Notes: generated from the sequence alone by a model not told the origin. A stretch of DNA of 64,000 bases from Sepioteuthis lessoniana (GCA_963585895.1 OY757913.1:101574949-101638948); one strand, 5' to 3'. Shown: positions 42,626-53,283, counted from the stretch's first letter. Numbers and translations are program-made.

Positions 42626-43190
42626 ACAACTTAATTTTTTTCAGAAAGAACACTTGAGTTTATATTCGTTGTTTTACTATGTGTATTAGAAAAATAGTTT
42701 TCGGCTCACATGAAGACTGTGAGCCTTACATTTGAGAGCCTTATGTTTGTAGAGCTTGGTAATAAATAGCACTTAATAATCTCTGTTTTTACTATGCATT
42801 ATTCCACCAGAAACAATACAATACTGGTATTCTTATTGAAAAAATTAACTCTTTATAAAGATATCTAGAATGTACCCGTTAATAATGACGGTTGAATTTT
42901 ATATAAAATATCTTTTTCTAAAACCAAATTAAAAAGATTTAAAAAGAATAAATCAATAAATAAAAAGTAACTTGTGTGTTATTGTAATAAAAAAAGCAGA
43001 ACTTTTATGCAGCAAACTTAGAATTATCAGAAAAATCAAATTGTCTGTGTCGTTAATAAATGGAGACTTTCTCTCTTTCTATTTATCTCTCTTCCTTGTT
43101 GCAGTCAATGTAGATTCAAAAGATACATAGCTAAGCAGACGAACTCAAACTGAAGAAACGGTTCCGTTGTGACATCAGCCTGTTTTCCTG
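42626..43190. other. Spacer
   Basis: AT-rich; nothing recognised. Confidence 0.4.
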
Positions 43191-43555
43191 ACAACTTGAT
43201 TGCTTTCTTTTCTTTTCTCTTTCGATGTGGCAAGCCACAAATCACATGATTCTTTCTTTCTTTCTTTCTTTCACACTTTAATTTTTTTCTTTCTTTAAAG
43301 ATAATAACAAAAAAATGTCAGAGATCTTACTTTCCATTCTTTCTTTTCTTTCTTTTATTTCATTCTTTCGTTTTCAATTACATTATTTCTTTATTTAAAG
43401 ATTACCACAAAAACGGCAGAGATCTCACCTTTCTTTCTTTTATCTTTTTTTAGTTATCTAGCCAGCTGTTACGACTGCTGACTTGACAGCTTGTTTGTTT
43501 TCTTTTCCTTTTGTCTTTCGAGATGGCAAGCTGAAAATTATTATTATTACATTAT

Positions 43556-43591
<36 letters not shown>

Positions 43592-43680
43592 ATTTTAACT
43601 TTTTCTCTCTTTAAAGATAATAAGAAAAAACATTATCAATCTCACCTTTCTTTCTTTCTTTCTTTCTTTCTTAAATATTA
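43190..43680. repeat. CT-rich region with (CTTT)n runs
   Basis: Runs of CTTT at 43250-43275, 43553-43592 and 43646-43673. Between them, three diverged copies of a roughly 150-200-bp unit can be seen (CTTTTCGATGTGGCAAGC / TTTCGAGATGGCAAGC; AAAGATAATAA-AAAAA; GAGATCTCACCTTTC). Confidence 0.75.
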
Positions 43681-44490
43681 AATATACAGACACATAGATG
43701 TACACACAGAACGCTACACGTGTGTTTTATAATATTAGAAGGGTGTACTTATTTATGGAGCGTACTATATATAGGTGTCTGTAAAGTGCCATAATTGTGA
43801 ATAAGCAAACACGTTGGTATGTATGCGTGCGCGTATCGTGGCCCAGAGATTGCTTTGTGCTACTGAGTCCGCAAAGGTTATTTGAAGGTGAAATCGAAGC
43901 CGCGCTTGGAGAGGGTTAACTTGTGTGAACGATGTCTTCTTCGAACTATTTAAATCACCGCGTTGAAATCGCCTAAAAAATTGCTTTTTGCAACACTTTT
44001 TCAGGAAATAGCAACTGGGGTTCTGGCAAGTGACCCTTGAATGACCCTGTTCGTTTCCTGTTCTGAACCCAAGAGAATAATTGCAGAATTTCGATGCCAA
44101 AACTTCTTCATAATAAAATCCTATCATCCTTCGATCATCACTCTTTTTTCTTGTGGCTAAGATATCTCTATGGAATCAAGAGACCAAATTTTAATACTTT
44201 ACCAACGCAATCAAAAACGAGTAATTTGAAGGAATTCAAGAGACTTAAAATTTGGATTAAGAAATAAAACTGTTGATATGCATAAAATATACTTTGTTTT
44301 TATAATATATGTACAGTTCATGTGATTGATTAATTGACGAGTTGAATACTTGATGGGATTATAACTAAATTATTGGTTACGAAAAGCTATAAATCTTTTC
44401 CCAGGATTATTAATATTAGTTTATTAAAACATAATCATCATGATCAAAGGAATGAATATTATTAGATAAGAATTATTACTTAAATCTGTT
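43681..44490. other. Mostly unique sequence
   Basis: A 120-codon minus-strand open frame (43765-44127) has no recognised motif; its codons look no different from chance in a locally G+C-richer patch. The rest is AT-rich. Confidence 0.25.
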
Positions 44491-44492
44491 TA

Positions 44493-45028
44493 GTTTGGTT
44501 TGGTTTGCTTTTCATTGTTGGTTGTTTAATGGGAAATCTTCTTTTTACACAAATATTAAACATTATTATAAGCATATTTTGTACATACACACTGTTAAAT
44601 GACCAAACAATTCTATTTCAAACAATTCAATTTAGCATAAGTCAGCAAATTAGATGTTTTCCAAGTATTGCTATTTATCATTAAGAATTCAATTAAACAT
44701 CAGTCATTTGTTTACACACAGTTAAATTATCAAACAATTCTATTTCAAACAGTTCAATCTAGCATAAGTCAATTGTTTGCACTTAGTTTAAATATCAAAC
44801 AGTTTTATTTAACCCATAGATAGGACCCTATCAGGTGCTACCACTCAGGGCCAGAGTGGACCTGGGAGCGATGACAATGAAGGGGTACTCTGCAATTACC
44901 AATACCCCAGCATTACTGGAGCCTCACCATCAGATTGTTCAATATCATACCCAGGACACTCGTTGGGGTCTGTGTCACCCCTCTCCAGGGATGAAGTTAG
45001 TGTATTCTACAGCTCCAGCAGACTGGAT
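44493..45028 (-). mobile_element. D-family SINE, full length
   Basis: Tail (GGTTTGGTTTGCTTTTCATTG), body modules, CCCATAGATAGGACCCTATC, GCCAGAGTGGACCTGGGAGC and CAGCAGACTGG on the plus strand. Confidence 0.85.
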
Positions 45029-45082
45029 TACTAAAACCATATAGTTTTTTAGCATTAGAATAGTATACTTGAAACTTTACAC

Positions 45083-45325
45083 CTGCTGGCCTAATGAGTA
45101 GAGTGTTCGCCAGTAGTCCTGAAGACCGGGGTTCAATCCCAGGTTGAGTCATACCAAAGACTTAAAAAATGGTACTTGGTGCCGTCTTCCTTAACACTCA
45201 GCATTATAAGGTAGGGATCAAGTTTAAAGCGGAGCAATCCAGGGAAAAGAGTAGCGCCCTCTCCTATACCTAGGTGTAGTAGCTATTGAAAAGGAAGCCC
45301 TCGTGTCCTCTTAACTACTTTATTT
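45083..45325 (+). mobile_element. B-family SINE
   Basis: TGGCCTAATGAGTAGAGTG, GGGGTTCAATCCCAGG (B box) and TATTGAAAAGGAAGCCCTCG; the last bases are diverged. Confidence 0.87.
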
Positions 45326-45339
45326 GTATTTTGAAAAGT

Positions 45340-45486
45340 TTCTCGAAACTATAATTATTTGCTAAGGATTATTATTATTTACTTGAAACCATACTACAAA
45401 GTGCAAACAAATGACTATAAATAAAAAGAAATACTTGAAATTATGTAATTATTAGTATTAGATAAGAATACTTGAACATGAACAAA
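45340..45486 (+). mobile_element. D-family SINE body fragment
   Basis: TTGAAACCATACTACAAAGTGCA and repeated TACTTGAAAT modules; interrupted by the LTR at 45487. Confidence 0.55.
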
Positions 45487-45999
45487 TGTTGTATAACAGT
45501 GATACAGGTTCATATTCAAACACAGGCGGACTCTTTCGTTTCGGATACGAACAGATTTATTAATTCATGTCTTCGGTCCATAGCGACACGAGGAGAGAGA
45601 CACAATTCTTAAAAGTCTTTGCTAACCATGTCATGCTGACCCCACCCCAACGCGCGGTGTATCTTGTGATGTTTTAGATCTCTGTCGGTAGAGATCCGAA
45701 AAATTCAAGTACATCTTTCAACGGTCAAAATCCAACTGACGTCTTTTCAAAATCCTCAAATTCTCAGGATCATCTTTTCCGGGCATGACGTCATCCACAC
45801 TCCAGCCTCATTTCCTGTCTTGGGGTTTATTTTGACAAATGTTGATTGTCATATCCTTTGCGCGCGAGCATAAATTGCACCAATTGACTATGCACCTGCA
45901 CTGAGACCCGAATCGTTCAAAGACCTACCAAACTGAATGACAAAATATTATTAAGGAAAAATGACCAATATAAAAAATTCATTCCTTAATTATATAACA
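45487..45999 (+). mobile_element. Solo LTR, 513 bp
   Basis: Begins TGTTGTATAACAG and ends TTATATAACA. The 4-bp sequence CAAA lies on both sides (45483-45486 and 46000-46003). No coding interior adjoins. Distantly related to the LTR at 46687-47218 by its first 50 bases, length and ends. Superfamily not assignable from the LTR alone; orientation is tentative. Confidence 0.65.
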
Positions 46000-46149
46000 C
46001 AAATCTATGCAAATTGTTAGCATTAAAAAGGGATATTTGGTATATAACTCCTTAAGAAAAAATGATAAAAAATGTAGATATAAACCTATATGAATGCGAG
46101 TCTCTAACCTCTACTCATAAAATAAGCTTAGATAATTTAACATGCTAAT

Positions 46150-46686
46150 AAAATCAATCAGCCTAACGAGTGTCCTGGATATGACACTAAACAATCTGAT
46201 CTGATAGTGATTTTCCAGCAAAGTTGGAGCTTTGGGGAATGCAGAATACCCCTTCATTGCCATTGCTCCCAGGTCCACTCTGGCCCGGTTTGGTAGCACC
46301 TAATAGGGCCTTATCTATGGGTTAATTAGAACTAACGACATACTTATACTAAGGTGAATTGTTTGATTAAACTGAATAGCTTTAAATAGAAATGTTTTTT
46401 GACTATTAAACCGTACTTACATTTAAACTGCGTGCTTATGCTAAACTGAAACCGTACTTATGTTTAAATTGCGTGCTTATGCTAAACTGAATTGTTTGAA
46501 ATTGAACTGTTTTTGACATTGAAACTGTACTTACACTCAACTGAATAGTTATATGTAACTGTTTGAATAAACTGAATAGTTTGAAATAGAAATGTTTTTA
46601 AACTGTGTACCCATGCTAAACTAGACTGCTTGAAATAGAACTGATTATTTATGTAAAAATGGATTTTGTGTTAAATAACCTACAAA
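46150..46686 (+). mobile_element. D-family SINE, interrupted by an LTR
   Basis: AACGAGTGTCCTGGATATGA, GGAGCTTTGGGGAATGCAG, CCAGGTCCACTCTGGCCC, body modules and AAATAACCTACAAA, where the LTR interrupts. The tail resumes at 47219. Confidence 0.87.
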
Positions 46687-47218
46687 TGTTGTATTGCCGT
46701 GATACAACTATACGTATACACATACATGCGGAAACCAAATCAACAATAATGACGAACGAACACGCTTCTTTAGAAAAAATATACCTCTCACACTTTATTC
46801 TCGAAAGGGTTGCGAAAGGGTTGAGGAAGGGTTATGTGTGAGAGGTAAATTGGAGACAGAACAGACTACAACATATTGACCCCAAGTTCCTCTGACTATA
46901 GCAGCACATTTTTCTCATTCTGCTGGCCTGCTCAACCGGGGGTCACTGAGGGCCGCAGCGCCCTCTCTCTGGAGCTGGTTCTGACTACCTCAATTTGCAA
47001 CTCGAACTCCAACTAACTGACCCCAACTCCTGACTCCAACTAACTCGAGCCGTCTGTGGCACCGGGTTATATAATTGTTTGACACCCACCTGCTTCCCGT
47101 GGGCGTCGTAATTGCACCGATTTCAACCCGTTCACATGTCAAGGTGATATCTTCGATATCTTCTACCGGATACACCTTTTTCTTGATAGACGGCTGGGTC
47201 GAGGGCCAATATATTACA
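46687..47218 (+). mobile_element. Solo LTR, 532 bp, inside a D SINE
   Basis: Begins TGTTGTATTGCCG and ends CAATATATTACA, flanked by CAAA at 46683-46686 and 47219-47222. The D SINE reads cleanly across it (CCTACAAA | AAAGGTTGATATGCC with CAAA counted once), which fixes the boundaries. A TATATAA-like box lies near 47067. Younger than the D copy it split. Confidence 0.8.
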
Positions 47219-47280
47219 CAAAGGTTGATATGCCAAAAAAAAAAAAAAAAAACCTCAAACCAACCAACCAACCAACCACA
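47219..47280 (+). mobile_element. D-family SINE tail, continued
   Basis: AAAGGTTGATATGCC, a poly(A) expansion and (CCAA)n complete the D SINE that began at 46150. Confidence 0.87.
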
Positions 47281-47750
47281 ATCAGTTAAATAATTTTTCC
47301 TCTCTGTTTTTCCATAGTTTCGTGGCAGCAAACGTTTTTGTTGAGAAGTCATATTTTTCATGCATAGTTCTGGCCTTTACAAAAAGTATTGCATATCCCC
47401 AGTTGCTTTCACTGTTTTTGAATTTCACTAGAGTTATGCCTATCGGTACATAATTCTTTTTAATGTCTTTCTCGATATAAAAAATTAATATATTTCAAAT
47501 ATAGATTATTGAGGTAAATTATTACCTTGGATGATATATTTTACTTTCTTATATACACGACATGAAAGATGTGCACAATTGATCTTATATGCAGGTTGAA
47601 ATTCATAATATAAAAAATGTATAGATTCTTGTATCTAACGTGATAAAATATCGTGCATTTTGAAAACGATAACGTTTTCATATTGATATTTTCTTTTACA
47701 AATGATTTACAACATGCATTTTTCTACGTTTTCATGTGTTTACACAACTC
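47281..47750. other. Spacer
   Basis: AT-rich; nothing recognised. Confidence 0.4.
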
Positions 47751-47754
47751 TCTG

Positions 47755-48132
47755 TGTCACATACACGATGTGACATAAGGTGAGTTTTCCTTCTTCTTGA
47801 CTGGTTTCCAAGGCTTAAAAACACAGTCTTTCCTACAATTTACTCAAATGTGTTTACCAATCCCTCTACACGAACAGGATGTGACACAAGGTCAATTTTA
47901 AGCAGAGTTTAACGGAGTTGAATTTAGAATTTTTCTTCAACTAGACTGCTTGCAATACCAAGATTAAAGCGTTCAGTCTGCCCTACTATTTACCTATAGC
48001 TAGAGGGGAAATAGATTCATATCTTCCCCTAGGTTATAAGCGCTATTTGAAAAGCAGACAGCCTCGTCAAAGATGTGAACTCGAATCATCGGGTCTATTT
48101 CTTATGACAATAGCTGTTACATCAAGAAAACC
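47755..48132 (-). mobile_element. Two A-family SINE remnants in tandem
   Basis: 47755-47849 is a short diverged 3' half (GATGTGACATAAGGTGAG, CTTGACTGGTTTCCAAGG). 47850-48132 is a longer diverged copy (TTTACCAATCCCTCTACACG to TAGCTGTTACATCAAG). Confidence 0.65.
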
Positions 48133-48297
48133 TCGCTCTATGTACATAAATCCAAACGGACAGACATACATTCAGACATATACATAGATATAAGTAAGGA
48201 TTGCGGAGAAACATATTCCATTGTCGGATGCTCATAGAGAAGCTTTGTCAGCAAGCACTGTTGGTTGTGTGTCTTCATCATCATAATTTACATACAT

Positions 48298-48299
<2 letters not shown>

Positions 48300-48368
<69 letters not shown>
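48300..48368. repeat. (CA)n(TA)n microsatellite
   Basis: About 20 CA units followed by about 15 TA units. Confidence 0.95.
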
Positions 48369-48373
<5 letters not shown>

Positions 48374-48377
48374 TGTA

Positions 48378-48571
48378 TAGTCGAGGGCGACCAGAAGGCT
48401 CCTTTTTCAATAGCTACTACACCGAGGTGTAAAGGAGGGTACTACTCCTTTCCCTGCTTTGCTCCACTTTACACTTGATACGCACCTTATAATGCTGAGT
48501 GTTAAGCAAGTAGGTATCAAGGATCATTTTAAAATCTTAGGTATGGCTCAACCTGGGATTGAACCCTGGTC
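48378..48571 (-). mobile_element. B-family SINE, left half of an inverted pair
   Basis: Plus-strand reading GTCGAGGGCGACCAGAAGG to CCTGGGATTGAACCCTGGTC; head truncated where the next copy begins. Confidence 0.85.
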
Positions 48572-48792
48572 TTCCGGATTGTTCGCCAATGGTCCGGGAG
48601 ACCTGGATTCAATCACAGGTCACGTCATACCAAAGACTTACAAATGGCACTTGATACCGCCTTTTTTAACACTCAGCGATATAAGGTACGTATCAAGGAG
48701 CAATCCAGGGACAGGAGTAGCGGTCTCCTCTTCACCTCAGCGTAGTAGCTATTGAAAAAGGAGTCTTCTCGACTACGGTCGCCAACTTTACT
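48572..48792 (+). mobile_element. B-family SINE, right half of an inverted pair
   Basis: GTTCGCCAATGGTCCGGGAG, ACCTGGATTCAATCACAGG and CTCGACTACGGTCGCCAAC. Head-to-head with the previous copy, so the two can fold into a hairpin of about 190 bp. Confidence 0.87.
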
Positions 48793-48802
48793 TATATATA
48801 TT

Positions 48803-48853
48803 GTTATCCACAGACAGACTGTTTCGTTGTATCACAACTCTTTAGTGTGGTTA
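48803..48853 (-). ncRNA. Hammerhead ribozyme, downstream member of the pair, one core change
   Basis: Minus-strand reading: CCACA (48850-48846), CTAAAGA core (48845-48839), stem II GTTGT-GAT-ACAAC, GAAA, stem III ACA-GTC-TGT, cleavage triplet GTC (48815-48813), TGTGG (48812-48808). All stems pair. The core G of CTGANGA has become A, which is expected to abolish cleavage. Stem II differs from the copy at 63-115 by a compensatory pair change (GTTCT/AGAAC to GTTGT/ACAAC). Confidence 0.8.
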
Positions 48854-49041
48854 GACACGCAGAACGCTTCAATCAGGGATCGAAACCCGCCTAATTTTAC
48901 GCTAGACTTATCTTAATTTTCATTTAGGTGGCCTACGTCTGTTCGTAGATTAAAACGTATTAGGATTAGCTTTCGTTTGTTTATATTTTGCGCTATCTGT
49001 TACCAGAAGAGCTTTGCATTTCGCGAGTGGCAGCAGGTTTG

Positions 49042-49071
49042 GCACTCTGGCAAAGGAATTTGCCAGAGTGC
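49042..49071. repeat. Perfect hairpin within the retrozyme-like unit
   Basis: GCACTCTGGCAAA and TTTGCCAGAGTGC pair over 13 bp around the loop GGAA. Confidence 0.95.
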
Positions 49072-49099
49072 TCAACCCCCAAAAGGATAGTGTATATAT

Positions 49100-49150
49100 T
49101 GTTATCTACAGACAAACTGTTTCGTTATATCAAAACTCTTCAGTGTGAAT
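49100..49150 (-). ncRNA. Hammerhead ribozyme, upstream member of the pair
   Basis: Minus-strand reading: TTCACA, intact core CTGAAGA, stem II GTTTT-GAT-ATAAC (one mismatch), GAAA, stem III ACA-GTT-TGT, cleavage triplet GTC, then TGTAG. Stem I is weaker (ACA/TGT plus imperfect pairs). The core is complete, so weak activity is possible. Confidence 0.72.
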
Positions 49151-49255
49151 AGAAACGTCCGAGAAAAACAAAAATGAGTTTAGCATTAAAAAAAAGATTG
49201 TTTGATGATATTATTGTAGAGCAGACAGAAGACATATTTAATAGAATTATGGACA

Positions 49256-49257
<2 letters not shown>

Positions 49258-49310
<53 letters not shown>
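49258..49310. repeat. (TA)n microsatellite
   Basis: About 26 TA units. Confidence 0.97.
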
Positions 49311-49313
<3 letters not shown>

Positions 49314-49332
49314 ATGTGTGTATGTATATTTA

Positions 49333-49492
49333 CACGAGGGTCGCTTAAAAAGATATAATCCTCACCCAAATTTGAGATTTGCTGCTCTGTATGGCCTTCT
49401 CCTCCACAGAAATTAAGACAGAAATCTGAATTAGTTTTTTTGATTTTAAAAGAAATTTTTGAGTAAGCTTAACACTTTTTGAACGACCCTTT
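49333..49492. mobile_element. Mariner-type MITE, about 160 bp
   Basis: Left end ACGAGGGTCGCTTAAAAAG is matched in reverse by the right end CTTTTTGAACGACCCTTT. No coding sequence between. The ends resemble those of mariner elements with an ACGAGGGTCGTTCAAAAAG terminus. Confidence 0.75.
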
Positions 49493-49637
49493 TATGTGTG
49501 TGTGTGTGTGTGTGTTGAATGTATATGGTTGAATTTTATTTTGACCAATTCCCAATAACACAAACGCGTATTTGTCAAATTTTCTTTTGTAAATATTTGA
49601 GAATTTAAATTTGCTTAAACTTGATTTATGCATATAT

Positions 49638-49873
49638 TTAGTGTTTGCCTATAATCCGGGAAACCTGGGTTCAATCCCAGGTTGTGACATACCAAAGACT
49701 TTAAAAATAGTTCTTGATACCTCCTTGCTTGACATTCAGCAATATAAGGTACATATCAAAGGTAAAGTGGAGAAATCCAGGGAAAGAAGTAGTGCCCTCC
49801 CCTACACCTCAGTGTAGTAGCTATTGAAAAGGGAGCCATCAGCTTGCCCTCGACTAAAGGGAGACAACTTTAC
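49638..49873 (+). mobile_element. B-family SINE
   Basis: TAGTGTTTGCCTATAATCCG, ACCTGGGTTCAATCCCAGG, body, and an end CTCGACTAAAGGGAGACAAC. Confidence 0.87.
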
Positions 49874-49879
49874 TTTTTT

Positions 49880-50255
49880 ACTTAGTACATAACTACATTA
49901 ATCTATACATTCATTTATGCAAATTCCCTGTAATGTGTACCACACAAAAAGTTTCAAACTTGTTTTTTGTTTATGCATTTAAAACAGCATTTTTCCATTG
50001 TTAACTTAAGTGCGAAGATGAAATAAAAAAAGATTGCTCTATCGAATTAGTTTAGTTATATTAAGTATTCTTATCCAACACTAATAATTTGCTAACAGAT
50101 TTATTAGATACATTCAAAAGAAATATAAACATATGAAGCTCAAAAAAAGTCTAGCAATATAAATTTAAAACAGTTTTGCTCTTCTTTTTATCGCATCTAA
50201 TCGATAAAAAATAAACAATACTTGCAAAAAATAGCTAGGATAAAAATGCCTAGGA
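49880..50255. other. Spacer
   Basis: AT-rich; nothing recognised. Confidence 0.4.
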
Positions 50256-50257
50256 TA

Positions 50258-50512
50258 AAATAAGATATCAGACGGGACAAAGCCATATGATAAAATAGCT
50301 TATAGCATATCATACCTGACAAAGCATAAGTTAAAATAGCTAATCGGATATTATACCAGACAAATGAATAGGATAAATTAGCTTATCGGATATCATACCA
50401 GACAAATGAATAGAATAAAATAGTTTATAGGATATCATACCAGACAAATACAAAATATAAATAGTTTATAGGATATCAGACCGGAGAAATACATAAGATA
50501 AAATAGTTGTTC
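50258..50512. repeat. About 45-bp tandem repeat, 5-6 units
   Basis: Units of GGATATCATACCAGACAAAT, GAATAGGATAAAATAG and CTTATA with moderate divergence. Confidence 0.87.
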
Positions 50513-50514
50513 TT

Positions 50515-50745
50515 AACGATAAAACTGTTCTAGTTGATGGTCTTGTGATATATACTTATTAACCTTGATCATGTAAATATCAAAAGTCTTTGAATGTTGC
50601 GGAATGTAACATAGACACATCAGAGGAAGTCTTAAGCCTGCTTAAGTTGAAACTCTGCTAAATACAATGATACTAATTAAAAAATATCTCTAAATAATAT
50701 TATCACGCAATCAAAGATTCTCTGATATGTCGTTAGAGTACCTAA
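50515..50745. other. Spacer
   Basis: Nothing recognised. Confidence 0.35.
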
Positions 50746-50750
50746 TAACA

Positions 50751-50875
50751 GGCACCAGCATTCAGACCCATTATGAACCAGGGAGTATTAGCAATGAACG
50801 GGTACTCCGCACTCTCCGAATCCCTTGAACGTGAGCCATGAATACAGTTTAGTGTCATACCGAGGAGACACCATG
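50751..50875 (-). mobile_element. D-family SINE, head fragment
   Basis: GGCACCAGCATTCAGACCC, AGCAATGAACGGGTACTCCG and GTTTAGTGTCATACCGAGG; short and diverged. Confidence 0.65.
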
Positions 50876-50888
50876 TCTAAAAAAAGAA

Positions 50889-50957
<69 letters not shown>
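50889..50957. repeat. (TA)n(GA)n microsatellite
   Basis: TA units then about 18 GA units. Confidence 0.95.
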
Positions 50958-50958
<1 letters not shown>

Positions 50959-51076
50959 GAATGTTCTGGTATAGATTTAATGCGGTCCTGAAATTTGTTG
51001 CTGAGCTAATTAAAATTTTGGAGAGTGAACCAAATGACAATATTGAAATATATAATCTACAATACAATAATATACG

Positions 51077-51343
51077 AAGGTGCCCGTGGTGTAATGGTTA
51101 TCGTCGTAGGAAATGGACACGGCGATACGAGTTCAAATCCTGGACTAGACTGATTGCATTTCACGTTGCACCAATACCCTTGGGAAAGGTATGAATCCAA
51201 TTATTCTCCCTCCAGCTAAAGGTAAATAGTAGGAGGCAAATAGTCTAGGAGAAGGAAAACTCTGAATTCAAACCTGTTAAACTCTGCTTAAAAATTGACC
51301 TTGTGTCATATCCTGCCCGAGAGGAGGGGTTGGTAAATAGGAT
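51077..51343 (+). mobile_element. A-family SINE
   Basis: GGTGCCCGTGGTGTAATGG to GGAGGGGTTGGTAAATAGG. It lacks about 30 bases between TAGTAGG and AGGCAA. ATAATATA flanks both ends. Confidence 0.9.
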
Positions 51344-51349
51344 AATATA

Positions 51350-51815
51350 TGATCAACGATAACGAAGCTGTTTCATGTGATAAATAGTAACCTTTGTTTT
51401 AGGGCATCTATAAAGATATTAGCATTGCTAGGGGTCATTTTGCTTTTTATAATAGTATCATGAACCTGAAAAAGGAGCAACTGTTCAATCAAAAATTATG
51501 GTGCTAAAATAAAAGGAATGGGTAACAAATATCTTGGATTATGAGGGCATCTTGAACACCATGGGCTAGCATTTTTTTTACATGCATGGATTCCTTCTTT
51601 ACTGTTAAGATAAATATTAATAACTATTTTTGTCCATCATTTAAAAAAAAAGAGCTACGTTCACAGATTGAGATTTTAAATTAGAGTCAATGTTATCAAG
51701 TTTCCGAGATCATTTCTGGATATCTGTCAAAGAACAACGATTCTTTTGCTTTGCCAGATTCCCTTACTTTAGCACAATACTTTTTACCATCATTACGTTT
51801 TGAACAGTTGTTACT
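51350..51815. other. Spacer
   Basis: AT-rich; nothing recognised. Confidence 0.4.
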
Positions 51816-51820
51816 TTTGG

Positions 51821-51994
51821 GAGGTGCCCGTAGTGTAGTGGTTATCGTCGCAGGAAATAGACACGGTGACACGATTTCAAATCCTGGACGAGACTAATTG
51901 CATTTCATATAGCACTAATACTCTTGGGAAAGGTATGAATCCAATTATTCTCCCTCCAGCTATGGGTAAATAGTAGGACAGACTGAGTTCTTCA
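51821..51994 (+). mobile_element. A-family SINE, 3' truncated
   Basis: GAGGTGCCCGTAGTGTAGTGG, CACGATTTCAAATCCTGGAC, core to ACAGACTGAGTTCTTCA. A missing 3' end is unusual for a retroposon and implies later deletion. Confidence 0.85.
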
Positions 51995-52500
51995 TTCAAT
52001 TGTGTACAAATCATTTTTTGTTAGGAAACTGCGTAAAAATTATTTGGATTTGATAGGAATCCTAGAAATCATACGAATTAAAATTTCTTTTCAGCAAAAG
52101 CTAATAATTTTATCAATTCTTTTGGGAAATTATACAATTAAAATTCATATCACAGACTTAAATCAAATTACTGGTTGGTTGGTTGGTTGGTTGGTTGGGT
52201 TTTATGGCGTATCAACCTTTTTAGGTTATTTAACACCAAATTCTGTCTATATGTATACACCTTTTACCAATGAATACTTAGTAGCTAAAATTTTCTATAA
52301 GCAGGATTTCACTTGCTTGCACATGATTAATCAGTTTTAATTCGTCATATTTTATCGTAAAACCTTGTTTGTCGTCAGAATTACTAAATTTTCTTTAAAA
52401 GACAGAACTCAATATTTGCTATAAACTTAACGCTGAACCTCTAAATTTTATAATATATAATTCATGCCAATACTAATGATTAAAAAAATGTTAACACCTT
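51995..52500. other. AT-rich spacer with a C/D SINE tail
   Basis: (TTGG)n followed by GTTTTATGGCGTATCAACC and GGTTATTTAACACC at about 52170-52245 is the shared C/D tail on the minus strand. Nothing else recognised. Confidence 0.5.
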
Positions 52501-52815
52501 CTTTCAAAGTCTCGTACCAAAACAACGACAGACGTCAGACTCGAACTCAATGACATCAGCGAAGATAAATATCGTCAAAACAATACAAAGAATATTATCA
52601 ACGACACATCTCAAATTCTCAGACCAAAATTGGAATGAAGATGGGATAGCCAAAACGATACAATGAATATTATCAATGCCACATCTCAAATTTTGACACA
52701 TACTTATTTACGCACACATACAATAGCGAAGGTGAGGATAGTCCAAAAGATGCAAGTAATATCATTGCTGACTCAACTGAAATTCTCGGATAAAACAACG
52801 CAATGAAAGTTTGTC
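52500..52815. repeat. Diverged tandem repeat, unit about 85-95 bp
   Basis: Three or four units with AATATTATCAA-G-CACATCTC, CAAATTCTCAGACCAAAA and CAAAACAATACAA. It accounts for the short open frame on the minus strand here. Confidence 0.7.
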
Positions 52816-53282
52816 AAAAAGGTGAAAAAAATATTGGCATATCAATCAAATCAGCAAAATGTTGGCTCGATTAGAGCTCAAAAATTGTCTGACTCGTTGG
52901 CTGACCGAATTCCGTGCAAGAGGGTGCAATATGGTATCAAGTAAAAACAATTTTCAAAAAAATGTGTTCAACCCATAGATGAGACTAGTATTCCGTGGAA
53001 CTAGAAGGAGGGACAAGGAAATATTGAGTTTAGATTCTTTGAGTTCCAGAAATAGAGCTTCACCGTTTGCCGTTTAGTGTCATACACAGGATATTCCATT
53101 TACAGGAAGAGCTTTACCTCTATGAAGATTTTACAGAGGACGAATTCAATAAGGCATGTGTGTGTGTATGTTTTTAAGTTAAATTGAATACATAGATTCT
53201 GAAACTGTGCTAAGAATTGTTCTCGTACGTCATATATATACACAGCATATATTAATGAGATACTATTCTCTCTCCTATACGC
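52816..53282. other. Spacer with a faint D-SINE trace
   Basis: ACCCATAGATGAGAC near 52970 and TTTAGTGTCATACACAGGAT near 53077 suggest a very old minus-strand D head. Otherwise nothing recognised. Confidence 0.35.
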
Positions 53283-53283
53283 T

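Larger units (their letters stand above)
48803..49150 (-). mobile_element. Retrozyme-like tandem dimer, about 298-bp unit
   Basis: Two hammerheads in direct order on the minus strand lie 298 bp apart (GTC sites at 49113-49111 and 48815-48813), enclosing one full non-coding unit. The unit contains a perfect 13-bp hairpin at 49042-49071 and, next to the second hammerhead, the same flank as at 1-62. Tandem hammerheads enclosing a few hundred non-coding bases are the hallmark of retrozymes; Penelope-type terminal repeats are an alternative. Confidence 0.7.

Noticed and set aside
43765-44127. 120-codon open frame as a gene
   Set aside because: No domain, no splice or start context, no conservation visible; an open frame of this size is expected by chance in 64 kb.
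51077-51150. SINE heads as functional tRNA genes
   Set aside because: A and B boxes are present but cloverleaf stems are not conserved and each head continues into a SINE body.
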